DNA of 64,000 bases from Ursus arctos (taxonomy: Eukaryota; Chordata; Mammalia; Carnivora; Ursidae), in the NCBI RefSeq assembly GCF_023065955.2, contig NW_026622808.1:49860475-49924474 (forward strand), in the 5' to 3' direction. Under the pieces are notes generated by a model. The model saw only the letters and a list, made by a program, of their open reading frames with translations, made no database searches and had not been told where the DNA came from. Shown piece by piece: positions 45,778-57,540 of the stretch. Each line of letters opens with the position of its first letter. Positions within the stretch are counted from its first letter, which is position 1. Made by a program: the position numbers and the translations under genes.

Positions 45778-45962
45778 GGGGCACCTGGGTGGCTCAGTCG
45801 GTTAAGCGTCTGCCTTTGGCTCAGGTCATGATCCCAGGGTCCTAGGATCGAGTCCCGCATCTGCTCCCTGCTCCGCGGGGAGCCTGCTTCTGCCTTTCCC
45901 CCTGCTTGTGCTCTCTCTGTGTCAAATAAATAAATAAAAATCTTTAAAAAAATGAAAAAGAA
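45778..45962 (+). mobile_element. Can-SINE
   Basis: Forward copy (GGGGCACCTGGGTGGCTCAG to AAATAAATAAAAATC). The target-site duplication AGAAAGAGTGTCCT / AGAAAGAGCGTCCT lies at 45764-45777 and 45963-45976. Confidence 0.95.
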
Positions 45963-46049
45963 AGAAAGAGCGTCCTAATTGTCTTATCCCTCCCCAGCCA
46001 TACCCAGTAGAACGGCTAGAGTGACCTTCTTAAAATGTAAAGCAGATTG

Positions 46050-46700
46050 CTTTGTTCATTTAGTCAACAAGTATTTCCGAAGGATCTATTAGGTTCCAGG
46101 CACTGAGGCTACTACAGCGAACAAAGCCAAGTCCCTGCACGTCTTCAGCTAACATTCTGGTCCAGCTGACACACAAGAGCATCCGAACAAAGGTCTAATG
46201 TCAGGTGGCAAAGCAGGACGAGAGAAGGGTCAGGGGTGGCCTGGGAGGTGGGTGATGACATCTAAAGAAAAACCTGCAGGTAGCGAGGGGGTAAGCACGT
46301 ACATGGACGCGAGGTGACCGGGTTCCAGGCAAATGACACCCGAAGGGCAAAGGCTCTGAGGCCAGAACGCACCGGACAGCGGGGAGGCCAGTGTGGCCGG
46401 AGAAGAGTTAGCAGACCAGTGTGAGGAGTTTCCACCAGACGCTGAGCGTGTTTGCTGGCAGCTGGGGGTGAAGAGAACACAGAGAAAGGGGTGCCGGTCG
46501 TGCGGGGCCATGGGGGTCTGGTGAGGCTGGCTTTTTCTGAGCTGGGACGTCACTGGAGGGATTCAAATTTGAGAATGGCATGAGCTGAATGACTTCTGGA
46601 GGCTGGATTGAGAAAGTACACCATTTAGTCTCCACCAGGTCACTGATTCCTGCTATGGCTACAGGGTTTGGTAGAGGGAGAGATGGAGCCTGGGCAAGTC
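46050..46700 (-). mobile_element. L2 LINE 3' region
   Basis: Reverse L2 in order: AGTCAACAAGTATTTCCG, GGTTCCAGGCACTGAGGC, AAGGGCAAAGGCTCTGAGG, GGAGGCCAGTGTGGCCGG, AGAATGGCATGAGCTG. A long remnant of about 650 bp. Confidence 0.85.
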
Positions 46701-46799
46701 CTAGGGCGTCAGGCAGGCACAAGGAGCAAAGGATGGGGCTGAACAGTTTGTAAACTAAGCCCCTTGCACGAGGTGGCGGAGGGCATGGCGTTTGTCCTT

Positions 46800-46985
46800 A
46801 GACAGAACTGAGCTCCCATCTTTGCTCTTGCACAAGTCACCCAGCAGCTCTACACACTTCCCACATTTGCCAAGTGGGTTCAAAAACACCTGCTACCTGT
46901 CACTGTTAGGAGAATTACACGAAACGGAGACCACGAAGCACGTAGCACTATGTCTGACACATAGAAGATGTTCACTACGTAGAAA
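46800..46985 (+). repeat. MIR SINE
   Basis: CTCTTGCACAAGTCACCCAG, CTGTTAGGAGAATTACACG, AGCACTATGTCTGACACATAG follow forward MIR. Confidence 0.75.
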
Positions 46986-47004
46986 TATCTATAGCTCACC
47001 CTTT

Positions 47005-47185
47005 TTAAAGGCTTACCATGAGCCAGCCACCCTAGTGAAATCTTCATTTATCTGTGTTGTCCCCTCAACAACCCTGGGAGGTAGGTCCTGTTATCATCTT
47101 CATCTCATGCACAAGAAGATGAGGCACAGAGAGGTCACGTAATTTGCCCATGTCACACAGCTATGAAATGATCATGCCTGGAGTT
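47005..47185 (-). repeat. MIR SINE
   Basis: CCTCAACAACCCTGGGAGGTAG, GAGGCACAGAGAGGTCACG and TTGCCCATGTCACACAGCT follow reverse MIR. Confidence 0.85.
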
Positions 47186-47334
47186 ATATCCTGGTTAGTC
47201 TTGGCACTCCCAACTTCTAGCATGATTACTTGAGGCTTAGGATCAAGTCTGTGCAAGGGGTCCAAATTTTCCCAACCAAAAAGCTACTATTTCTCAATCC
47301 ATGTTATTTTTTAACCTTCATACCATGTAAATGT

Positions 47335-47472
47335 AAGTATTATTTATTTTCTCTCTTGCGTGGGTAAAAAACAGGCCCAGAGCAATTAAGCAGCTTGGCT
47401 CAAGGTCACACAGCTGGTAAGTCATGAAGCCTTGATTTTAAACCAGGTCCAGCTGACTACAGCTCATTCTAT
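47335..47472 (-). repeat. MIR SINE fragment
   Basis: CAGGCCCAGAGCAATTAAGC, TCAAGGTCACACAGCTGGTAA and TTTTAAACCAGGTCCAGCTG follow reverse MIR. Confidence 0.82.
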
Positions 47473-47474
47473 TT

Positions 47475-48035
47475 CCCTATTTTATCAAGGCCCTTTTCTC
47501 TCTCAGATAATAAGCATCTAATCACATTTTAATGAGACAAACTCATTTCTGTAAAAATATTTGCTGGCTACATTACCCAAGGGTAGCATGATGCTTGTAA
47601 TAACTGGGTCTCCTTAGCAGTTGTGAATCTCAGGGTCATATCGGAGGAGAGCTTACAGCTGTCAGTGGGGTCCCGTAGCCTTTGTGCATGAGAGTCTAGG
47701 GCTCAGGGTTGAGAAGAAGGAAGTTTAATAGCTTCAGTTGCAGAGAAAGAAAGAAAACAACTAAACAGTTGTGAGCATCTTTGCTCTCATGCCAGAATCA
47801 GAAGATGTCAGAGTCTCGGGATAAAAAGCTGTGCCATGCAACCATGGGGGCATAGCGTCTCTCTGCAGTGCTCAGGGGCCCCTGTCCTGCTTGCTCCCCT
47901 AGCCTTGTAGTTCTTAGTCTGGGGTGGAGAGGAGGAAGGCGGATTGAAGTCTTCTGCAGACTGTAGGGGTTTCAATGGTTACTCATATACATAAGACATT
48001 GGGCACACCGCGCATGTAAAGATAACGATTGCCCA
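47475..48035. other. Unique intron DNA
   Basis: No repeat family or exon recognised; a short CATC repeat (48040-48070) follows. Confidence 0.5.
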
Positions 48036-48109
48036 GGTACTCATCCATCCACCCATCCAACCATCCATTTGCACATCTATCTAACACTACTTACTGAAAA
48101 TATCAATAC

Positions 48110-48292
48110 AATGAATTTCGACAACGGTCCCGGGAGAGAAACACTTCAAGTGAGATACTATAATTAGCTATATTTTACAGTAGAAAAAAAAATTCAGTCT
48201 CAGAGAACTCGCACGGCTAACAAAAGGTGAATTAGGATTGGAATTCAGGCAGCCTGAGTGTATAGACTGCACTTTTAAGTGCTGTGTTTCCA
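48110..48292 (-). repeat. MIR SINE
   Basis: TATTTTACAGTAGAAAAAAA, CAGTCTCAGAGAACTCGCACG and TTGGAATTCAGGCAGCCTGAG follow reverse MIR. Confidence 0.72.
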
Positions 48293-48589
48293 CCCAATGT
48301 TTGCTGAGTGAATAAATAAGTGAATAAATTGATAATATTCTATCTTTAGGTGTTGTTTATCTTTTCAGAAATAAAGCAGCAAGTCAGTGGCAGGAGGCTG
48401 AGTGCTGGAGCCAGCTAGAGCACTGTGCAAATTCCGACACCGTGACTTATTAGTTAATAAGTATATAAAACCAACAAAGTGGGGTTCATGATATCATCTT
48501 GTAGCGCTGTTACAAGGACAAAGATAAGGCATGGCATCCCCTAAAGCTAAAGGTCTTCTGTGTGTACCCTGGAGAAGTTCCCGCTCATA

Positions 48590-48990
48590 AGCACAAGGAG
48601 ACAAACCCAAACATTTTCACTGTAGTATTTTAAGACACTGAAAACTGGGAAACGACCTGCGTGTCCACCAACAAAAGACTGGTTATATTCATGCAATGGA
48701 ATACACGGATTGGAATGAACTTAGAGACCAATCCCCAAAGCTTGTTGAGAGAATAGTAAGGTAGCAGAATGATACATCCTTATATAAATTTGACAGACAC
48801 AGAAGTAATATAGACGGTTTATATATATTAACACATACAAACATATGTGGTGAAATTATAAAAACATGCCCAGGAATGAGAAACACAAACTTCGTGGTAG
48901 GATTCTAGGGAGACAGGAGAAGTACAAGGGTGGTTTCAATTGATTCTATACAATTATATTTCTTTTTCCCCCCAATTTTATTATATTTCA
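48590..48990 (+). mobile_element. Ancient L1 3' region
   Basis: GAAAACTGGGAAACGACCTG, TGTCCACCAACAAAAGACTGG, TTCATGCAATGGAATACACG and AGAATGATACATCCTTATATA follow the forward old L1 3' UTR. Confidence 0.82.
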
Positions 48991-49033
48991 AAAAAAGCAT
49001 CTAAACAAACATGGCAAAATATTAAGATGTCTT

Positions 49034-49226
49034 TTTTTTTTAAGATTTTATTTATTTATTTGACAGAGAGAGAGTGAGAGAGGGAACACAAGCTGGAGGA
49101 ATGGGAGCGGGAGAAGCAGGCTTCCTGCTGAGCAGGGAGCCCGATGCAGGGCTCGATCCCAGGACCCTGGGATCATGACCTGAGCTGAAGGCAGACGCTT
49201 AATGACTGAGCCCACCCAGGCACCCC
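49034..49226 (-). mobile_element. Can-SINE, young-looking
   Basis: Full reverse copy. A perfect 16-bp target-site duplication, AATATTAAGATGTCTT, lies at 49018-49033 and 49227-49242. Confidence 0.96.
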
Positions 49227-49300
49227 AATATTAAGATGTCTTAACACTGAGAGGCAGTAGGTGCGTGGACTTTTACTCATATTATCTTTTATATTTTTCT

Positions 49301-49517
49301 TTTTCTTTCTTTCTTTTTTTTTTTTTTAAGATTTTATTTATTTATTCGACAGAGATAGAGACAGCCAGCGAGAGAGGGAACACAAGCAGGGGGAGTGGGA
49401 GAGGAAGAAGCAGACTCATAGCGGAGGAGCCTGATGTGGGGCTCGATCCCATAACGCCGGGATCACGCCCTGAGCCGAAGGCAGACGCTTAACCGTTGTG
49501 CCACCCAGGTGCCCCTC
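49301..49517 (-). mobile_element. Can-SINE, young-looking
   Basis: Reverse copy of the GACAGCCAGCGAGAGAGGG subfamily. A perfect 15-bp target-site duplication, CTTTTATATTTTTCT, lies at 49286-49300 and 49518-49532. Confidence 0.96.
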
Positions 49518-49532
49518 CTTTTATATTTTTCT

Positions 49533-50146
49533 ATATTGAAAATATCCCGTAAGGGTTTTTCTGTTTTGTTTTAAGATAACACCTGCAAAGTGCGAAGCAC
49601 GGGGCCTGGTATATACAGCAGCTACTAGATAACTAGTAGGTATTAGCCACGTCAAGGCAGTGAGACTATATGAAAGCGCCAGTTAAAGAAAAAACAGTTA
49701 TTTAAGCAACAAGCTTTGCCCAAACACAAAACTCAAGAGACTAAAAATGATTAGGACATTAGGGGGAAATGGCACGATGTAATTTATCATAGGTATCACC
49801 TTCTTTCGTGCCAAGTTTATTCCAAGGATGCCAGAATTTATATGTTACGTATGAACACCAACAGGTGCACATACGTGTAATTACATGTGGACGTCAACTT
49901 TAATTTTTTTCACAAGAGTTTCATTTCTGCTTCCTTCCCCTGCGTTACGTCATATTATCTGGTCTACAAAATTTCGAACTACCTATCTTATTTCCCATTC
50001 GCATCATTGACACTTTTCCACAACCATCAAATTGGACATCCCAAACACAATGTTCGTAATGAACACAGGCGGGGATAAACAGGAAGCTGCTCTGTGCTGC
50101 CCCTCTCCCAAGACACGCCGGTATGAGGAAAAGCAAACGCCAATTT
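49533..50146. other. Unique intron DNA
   Basis: Between two young Can-SINEs; no repeat family or exon recognised. Confidence 0.5.
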
Positions 50147-50160
50147 GAAAAGGCAGAAGA

Positions 50161-50366
50161 GGGGCGCCTGGGTGGCACAGCGGTTAAAGCGTCTGCCTTA
50201 GGCTCAGGGCGTGATCCCGGCGTTCCGGGATCGAGCCCCACATTGGGCTCCTCCGCTATGAGCCTGCTTCTTCCTCTCCCACTCCCCCTGCTTGTGTTCC
50301 CTCTCTCGCTGGCTGTCTCTATCTCTGTCAAATAAATAAATAAAATCTTAAAAAAAAAAAAAAAAA
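50161..50366 (+). mobile_element. Can-SINE, young-looking
   Basis: Forward copy of the CTATGAGCCTGCTTCTTCC subfamily with a pure 17-A tail end. A perfect 14-bp target-site duplication, GAAAAGGCAGAAGA, lies at 50147-50160 and 50367-50380. Confidence 0.96.
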
Positions 50367-50380
50367 GAAAAGGCAGAAGA

Positions 50381-51615
50381 GTCTATTCTCAGTGTTTTTC
50401 AAGCTGTTCAACAAAGGCTCCAAAATGCTTTTCAAAGATACTGAGACCGATCTCGTTGATTTTAAATATACAAGGTCTTTTAGATCTTCCCGTCATGGGA
50501 GATGATGGGCTAGAACATTAACATACTTTTCCTTCTTAGTTCTGGAAATCTTAGCATCTCAGTTCCTTGCCGTAAAACCCTAGTCTTTGATCACCAGAAA
50601 AGATGGAAGGTGAATTTTCTCTGTGATGATAAGGAAACTCCTATTTCACTTATCTGCCAAGTCTTCTCTCCTTTCTGTAAGGTGTTACTGCTATTAACTG
50701 ACTCCATGACTGCCCGATCCCTTCAACACTGTAGGATCCAATCAGGAGATGGCTTCTCCATCCTTCACATCAGCGCAATCCTTACTCCCCACTTCCTTCC
50801 CCTGGGCCCTTCCTCAGTTCAGGCTTTGATCCTGGCACCTGTTGGTTGGGCAGGCATCTGTAGAAGATGCTGTGATGTGTTGCCCAGATGTATTCCCTCA
50901 GTTGTCGGAAGCCCTCTGAGCTGACAGCTCTCAGCCCCCTCTGGGGATTGCCCTCCCTTAAAGAGCTGCCTACGTCAAGGTCACTCCACATTCTCAAGGA
51001 CAGCCCACCTCCAATGATGTGTTGATGTAGGTTGAGGGGAAGAACAGTCCTCTTGTTCCAAATGGGGACTACTCTCTGTTCCAGAGCTACCATGAGGGGA
51101 GCCGAAGCCACTGTTGAGGGTGAATTATAGCCCAATTTCTCCTCTGCTCCTTCTGCTCCTTTCTATTCCCTTCTACAGGTGTTGCCGCCCAGCGTGCTCT
51201 TGAGTAAACATCCTGCTTGTGAATTTGTTTCAAGAACCAAATCTGCATCAGCATTCACACGGTACCGTGGCAGGATCGCTTTTCCTAGCCCCCGTGATTG
51301 AGTGGGTTACATAATCAGCTCCGACCAACGACCTGCGAGAAGTCACATGAGCTACTTAGAGACCAAGCACTTAATTGCCAGCGCAAAGCCCTGAAGAGCT
51401 CTTCACCCTCTATCCCGGTAACTGGCAACGAGCAGGAACATTCTGTGAGCCTCAGTGACAGTGATGAGCAAGGCTGACAGACAACCTGTGATTGGATAGG
51501 TAGTGTGAACCAAAAACAAACCTATACTTCTTTAAGCCATTAGGGTGCTGGAGCTGTTTGTTGCCATAGCGAAACCTGTTCTCTCCGGACTGATTCACCT
51601 GTATCCCTGCAAGAG
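50381..51615. other. Mostly unique intron DNA
   Basis: 50590-51250 has words reminiscent of an old LTR-type repeat (GCTCTTGAGTAAACATCCTGC) but not enough to assign it. No exon recognised. Confidence 0.4.
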
Positions 51616-51779
51616 CCTCCCGGTTCCCTTCTCACCTCCACCCTGTCACCCTCTCCCAAATCTATTAGCCTCATTGCTGCCAGGGATGAGTCTAAATCAA
51701 CCTCTTCCCTGACCCCAAAGTTCTGAAGAAAAAAACATCAAAATCCTAAAGCAAAAGATCACTCAAATTTAGACGTTAT

Positions 51780-52165
51780 TCTCAACCAAAATCTCTGTCT
51801 CTGACTCCACGTCTCTCTCTCTCACCTCACCCTCTCTCCCCATCAGCCTTAAGAAACTGTCTACAATCCCCCCAAAGCCATATTTTCCTGTGCCTGAAAT
51901 GCCCTTCTGCCTCTCTTCATCTATCCAACTCCCACTTGTCCCTCAAACCTCAGCTTGAGAATTAGCTCCTCCAGGAAGCCTCCTTGGCTCTCTTCCCCTT
52001 CCTTTTTGCTTTAATCCAGTCTGATTTAGATCCCCTCCAATGTGCACCTAGAGTTTCATTTCCTTAACTATCTCCCCTCCTTGACAATAGATCCCTCGAG
52101 GGCAGGAAAAATGCCTACTCTGCCTTTGCGTTGCTAATGCCTTGGCACAGCAGCAGGGCTGGGGC
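51780..52165 (+). mobile_element. L2 LINE 3' region
   Basis: TGCCTGAAATGCCCTTCTGC, CCTCAGCTTGAGAATTAGCTCC, CTCCAGGAAGCCTCCTTGG, GACAATAGATCCCTCGAGGG and CAGGAAAAATGCCTACTCTG follow forward L2. Confidence 0.78.
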
Positions 52166-52447
52166 AAGCGCTTTGATCATTATTTTAGTTACAAATAAAC
52201 CAACAACAGAATGAATCAATCTGTGTGTAACTCCAAGCACGTTCTACAGCAAAGGACCTAGTAAACGTAACCTGAACACTCATCCTGAATATTTGTTCAC
52301 TAATTTCCTGGTGACTAGGTATTTGATGAGAAAATTCTTTCATATTCCTTCAAGTTCTATTTTTTTCTATGATTGTATTTTGGACTTTTCTTCCTCTAGC
52401 ATTCTCTACCTAATATGTTGCTTTTTTTTTTTTTTCTAGTGTGGGAA

Positions 52448-52698
52448 CTGGCAAACTTTCTGTGAAGGACCTGACAGTAAATATTTTCAACTTTGTGGCC
52501 AATACAGTCTTTGTATCCACTACTCTGCTGTAAGTAGTTACGGCACAACGACTCAATTCTGCCACTGTAGTGCAAAAGCAGCCATAGACAACATGTAAAT
52601 GAGTGAGCAGGGCTGTGTGCCAATAAAACTTTATTTACAAAAATGAGAGACAGGACAGTTTTCTCCTGTGGGTCGCAGTTTGTCAGCTGCTCTTCCAG
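52448..52698 (+). mobile_element. Non-autonomous DNA transposon (hAT-like MER)
   Basis: CTGGCAAACTTTCTGTGAAGG begins and GTCGCAGTTTGTCAGCTG ends the element, giving inverted termini. The interior (TTTGTGGCCAATACAGTC, AAAGCAGCCATAGACAACATG, CAATAAAACTTTATTTACAA) is a familiar mammalian repeat; I do not name the family. Confidence 0.8.
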
Positions 52699-52699
52699 T

Positions 52700-53170
52700 C
52701 TGTGTAATTCAGAGGACTGTGGAGAGTGAAGGCTGGCGACAAGCAAAATATGTGGTTTGAGATGTACTCAGGCCACTGAATGCTCAATGGGGAACTTGAC
52801 TTTTGGGGGAGTTGGTCTTTCCCAGCCAATGTGGTGGGATACAAAGCTCATGTGTTACCAGTTTACGGACCATCACAGTCTTGGATATAGAGAGATTATT
52901 TCCTTAGAGACCCTAATGGGAGCTGCCTGTGATCTCCTAGATTTTTTGTATTGGCTTGAACAACATGTGTGAATACAGGAGCAAATACCCAAAGCTTACC
53001 CTACACACACTGTGGGAAGCCACCGTCTCTCTTCCTTAACATCCTTGCCTACAAAGATGGGAATTTAGTTTCCAGAGAACTAGCATCACTCATAAAAACA
53101 ATAGTAATACTCTTAGCCATACCCTTCATCAAGGACCGTCTATGGGTCTGGTGTTAAGTACTATGCATAC
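52700..53170. other. Unique intron DNA
   Basis: No repeat family or exon recognised. Confidence 0.5.
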
Positions 53171-53171
53171 C

Positions 53172-53375
53172 CAGGAGCTAACATTAACTGAGCATTTGCT
53201 TATGCTAGGCAGGGGGTTCAGTGTAGAGATACTATCTCATGAATTTTTTATCCTTCCCATAATGCAGGTACTAAAGTTCTCCCCTTTTACCCAGGAGGCT
53301 CAAAGAGGGAAAGCAATTTGGTCAAGGTCAAATTTGCTGAACTTGGAGCCTACAGCCGCTGCCTGTTCTGAACTG
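53172..53375 (-). repeat. MIR SINE
   Basis: CATTAACTGAGCATTTGCTTA, AATGCAGGTACTAAAGTTC, CCCAGGAGGCTCAAAGAGGG and AATTTGGTCAAGGTCAAATTT follow reverse MIR. Confidence 0.78.
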
Positions 53376-54658
53376 TCTGCTACCCCTCGGGGCCAACTGC
53401 CTGCCTCCGGGGAGCTGACCCAGCCTCTTACGGTCACTTAAATATCTCAGATTCTGCCCAAATTACCTCCTGCTGGAGGCAAGGACTCCATTCAGGATTA
53501 GCAAGAAATTCTACCTTTGAGGTGTTCGGGATGAGGGGAAAGCTTAATCCCAAGTAACAAACGGAGGGCTTTGTTAGAACACGCCACACCGAATAAAAAG
53601 CAAAGGGCGTTGATTTTTTTCAACCACATTCTCCCATCATTTTCCACCTCAGTTGTTTGTTAAACTTAATTAATTGCTATAACAGAACCCATCCGGGCAA
53701 GATATCGGCAGGATAGATATATGGCTGAGGAATCAGCTTTTTAGATTTAATCCCAAACTGAAGGTGAATGTCCCAGCCTGCAACTTGAATCAAACTCAAC
53801 CCTTCACTCATAAAGTAAGTCTTTGTTCAAAGGTAGCCCCAGTACAGCGTCTGCCAGTTCTTTATTTAGCCGTGTTACTACAGAAATGTCTTATAGCTAG
53901 TCTCTTAATTATTCGTGGTTTTTGGCAAATTAAGTCTCATGCCTCTCTAGTATCTAGACGGGGAGGAAGTGTTCAATTCCAAAGAAATTATGCCTTCCCA
54001 GCTGTGCCAGCCAGGCAACGATGTCGTTGCCAAATTCCATATGAATAGGTGGGAGATCTTCTTTCACTTACGGTATATGACTACACGAAACACCCCCAGG
54101 GAACCGCGAGGTACCTCATGTAACGAATATCTCCCGCACCACCCTTATTTCTCTCTGGAGTGACTGAGCCATGGATTTCCCGCAAAGACTATTCAGGCTA
54201 GAAGCAAGAAAAATGACACCTTTTTATTATCAAGATGATAAAAAATGGGGTTCGATAAAATATGTAACCCTATGGTGTTTCCAGTTCACGTGCCAGGAAA
54301 CTGGGCAGGACCACTGAACATTCCCCTTTATGCTTTCGAAATCGTAATTATTGGATAGCAATAAGGGTGTCCTAAAGATGAGCCCCCACCCCATTAACTC
54401 AGATTACCGTGGCAAAATACTTAGAAATGTGCTTGCCATTAATCTTTGTATTTACCTAGAAAAATAACTATTTTATTTAAAAGCTTTAGATTTGAGATTC
54501 TAAGAAGGAGGTGCAGTGGACATTGTAGACTGCACCCCAACCGAGCACTGACCCTCCCCCATTGTTTGGTAGCTACGTGGTCTGCCTGAGACCAACCTCA
54601 CGCCCAGCTGCAGAAATGGGTCTGCTCCCCCACTGGCCTCAGTGTAACTAGTGTTTCT
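53376..54658. other. Unique intron DNA, candidate conserved block
   Basis: 53600-53770 is unique and carries TTAATTAATTG, a GATATCGGCAGGATAGATA stretch and TTTAATCCC, motifs of homeodomain, GATA and bicoid-type (OTX/PITX) factors. That is suggestive only; no exon is evident. Confidence 0.4.
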
Positions 54659-54756
54659 CAACAGTTATATTCATTATCATCGTCTTAAGGAGCCTTGTAA
54701 ATAGTTTCAACAGTTATATTCATTATCATCGTCTTAAGGAGCCTTGTAGATAGTTT
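54659..54756. repeat. 49-bp tandem duplication
   Basis: Two adjacent 49-bp units (54659-54707 and 54708-54756) beginning CAACAGTTATATTCATTATC differ at a single base (GTAAATAG versus GTAGATAG). It is not low-complexity DNA. Confidence 0.97.
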
Positions 54757-55340
54757 TTTGTTTGCTAGTCACCCCCCACCCCTGCAAATTCTAATGCCGA
54801 AAGTATACTGTATATCTGTTTAGGTATTGTATGTATATCTGTGCTTTATACACAAAAAGAGAAAGATTTTTTTTGTGCTCCCTTCCCACTCCCAATAAAT
54901 ACTTTTTGTCTCTTGGGGGTCCTATCACTTCCACTGAGAATGCCTGAATTATAATCCCATTCCCTGTGCCATTCAGTGCATGGCACTGGGGGTTGGCACA
55001 GACCCTAAGTTAACCTATCAGAGTGCAAACTGGGAATTTTTTTTTTTTGATAGCTGGTGGAGATGAGAAATTTTCTTTCTTTCTGGATGGGTTCATATGT
55101 GGATCTCAGCTGTGGAACTGCTGCAGCTATCTGCTCTCATGAGGGAAGAAACCAGCTAAAGGAAAAGCCAATACACGAACAAGACAAGGCTGCAAGAATC
55201 ATGGGCAACGAGCATCATGCCTGGATCAAACCGTATCTGAAGTTCATTCAACTACTAAACTCTTTGGTTTGTCCTAAGTCCCTTCTTTTTATTTTGTAGG
55301 TTAGAGTTGGGTTTCCTATTATTGTAAGTCCCAAATGACA
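54757..55340. other. Old repeat-like and unique DNA
   Basis: 55060-55270 (GGATGGGTTCATATGTGGATC, GCTGTGGAACTGCTGCAGC) looks like an old interspersed repeat whose family I cannot name. No exon recognised. Confidence 0.35.
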
Positions 55341-55344
55341 GAGC

Positions 55345-55570
55345 AGATAACATTTATTGAATGCTTCGTAAACTGGGCTAAATATCTTATGTGTCAGTAA
55401 TTCTTTTATCAACGTCTGTGATTAGTACTATTGTATTTCCCATTTCATGAATGATAGACTGAATCCGGGTAAGATGAAGCAACTTACGTATGATCAAACA
55501 GAGGCAGAGGCTGGATTTATCCCTATGTTTCTTTAACTTCGAGTCTGAGGTATTAACCACTTTATTTTAC
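55345..55570 (-). repeat. MIR SINE
   Basis: AACATTTATTGAATGCTTCG, TTTCATGAATGATAGACTG, CAGAGGCAGAGGCTGGATTT and CTGAGGTATTAACCACTTTA follow reverse MIR. Confidence 0.78.
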
Positions 55571-55574
55571 TGCC

Positions 55575-57459
55575 TTTCGGTTCTATATAATTTAAGTCAT
55601 TACTTTCTTGTTCAGTATTTAAAAAGCATTAATGAAAATGGTGTTTCTTTGCTAGCAGTTGACTTGTGTTGTGCAATTAAGAAATCTATGATTCTCCCAA
55701 GTTTTGAAATATCTTAAGAATTCTTACTTCTCCCAAAGCACAGGAAAATTTAAACTTAGAGATCGTCTCCTACTTATGACTATACTCATAAAAATGGCCA
55801 CCACTATTTTAGATGTCCTTTCTTATTACCATGAGAGGGTATTGGCTCAGTCACCATCCATTTTACAGAAGAGAAAATTTACAATTTATAGGATAGTCCT
55901 TCAAGTTGCTGTTCTGCTTACAGATAATGATTGATAAAACTTATAAAGAGCCCACGGGGGAGGGGTCTCAGGATTCGGGAACCTAACCTAATTAGTCACT
56001 AATAGCAAAGAGATAATCCATCCATCCCTGAACCTTGGGGAGAGATGCATAGAGGTTGTCTGGTTGGCTCCAATATTTGTGTTCGCCTTTTAGAAGTTTC
56101 TCCAACATTAAAAAGCAAAAACAAAACTCTACGGGGGTCACTTCTCCTACAGACCAACGCAACAATGATTTCCCCAAAGACAAAAAGGCTGAGAGGCAAA
56201 CACTTCTGGCTCCAAAAAGCCAGGTAATCTCTGTACTGTGGCCAGAGGGGATATGGCTACAGCTCCCTAATACTCTGAAACCTCCACAGGCCGTCCTGTG
56301 TCTCAGCCTGGATTTTGGATTCTCCCAAAATGCAAGACACCACAGACCTGTTGTCTAAAGCAGAAGTCCTGAAAGCATGAAGTAAATCCTGCTCACATTG
56401 TAACAAGGAGGATACGGACATCAATGATGACAAGGGGATGCTGATTCTTTACACTCCCTCAGTTTAACCTCAGGTGCTGTTCCTTTCATTTTGCTTGATG
56501 GATGGAAGACTACAGCTTGTCAAAACCAGAGGCTTGATCACATACAGGACTCAGTACAGTGAGATATAAATGACAGCCATAGTGGGGATGGGGTCAGGGT
56601 AGGGGGAATCCAGGAACTGCAACAGAGCTACAGGAAAGAAAACGTGATGATACAGTCCTGTAGTAAACACCAGGTATAATCTTCCTAAATGCAATGTAGA
56701 TTTTTTTTTTTTTAACCTCAAAGAGATTAACAACCCAAGCAAAGGACTTTTAAATCCACAAATGACTGTCAAAAAGAAGAGGAAAAAAAATCCAGGGAAG
56801 CTGCAGTCCCAGAGAAAATGAATGGTCCTCTAGTTGAATAAGTTGCTGCCTTTTTTGCCTGCAGGATAGGACCTAGCAGAGAAATAAAGAGGCTGTGTTG
56901 TGTGAGGGGAGTAAACCCAAATGTAAGCACTCGGCCCTCCGCCAGGCCACCCCTCCCTACCCTAGCCATCATCCTCCTGCAAAGTGTTCACAATTTGCTG
57001 TCTTTCCTCCAAAAGCCAGTAGACACAGAATCAGCTTTTCCTGGCTCTGCCTTGCAAGTTGGGGCTGCCTGCTGGAAAACTGAAATAAAATCAAAGGAAA
57101 GGATGCAAATCCAGCAAGGCCCCTCTGACCATAAATTGGTGGGAAATCGTTGGTCCTGAAATGCTCACCCCCATCCACCCCAATAAAACGAAAAAGGAGG
57201 AATCATCTGAATGTCAAAGTCGCTTCCTGCAGACCCTCTGCTGCAAAGCTACAGCTCTCTGAGCTCAGTGCCAGGCAGTACACCATCGCCCTGTAACAGA
57301 TGTCTGCAAATGCTGGTACGAACTCGCAAGTGCCCCCGTGAAAATTCACCAGCTTTGTCAGGCAACAGTTATCCACAGATGCTGAACGTTTGACCCAGGA
57401 GTCCAGCAGCCCGCTCGGAGTTTAAAAAAAGAGAGGTGGAGGGAGAGAGAGAAAGAATC
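55575..57459. other. Unique DNA at the 5' end of intron 1
   Basis: Promoter-proximal intron sequence with no recognised repeat apart from a T run (56701-56714) and a purine run (57427-57456). First-intron starts often hold regulatory elements, but no specific site is supportable. Confidence 0.45.
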
Positions 57460-57540
57460 AAATCATACAGGTGGAACCGGCTTCGCAAGAGCGCCGGGCA
57501 TCCTGCGAGGGCCCTGGGGGCGCCGCGCGCCCTGGCTCAC

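Larger units (their letters stand above)
3806..57540 (-). other. FRMD4B: FRMD4B intron 1
   Basis: This is a 53,735-bp phase 0 first intron. Long first introns in genes of this type commonly hold enhancers and alternative first exons. I found no additional exon with convincing splice sites and a conserved frame; repeats and unique blocks are listed separately. Confidence 0.85.
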
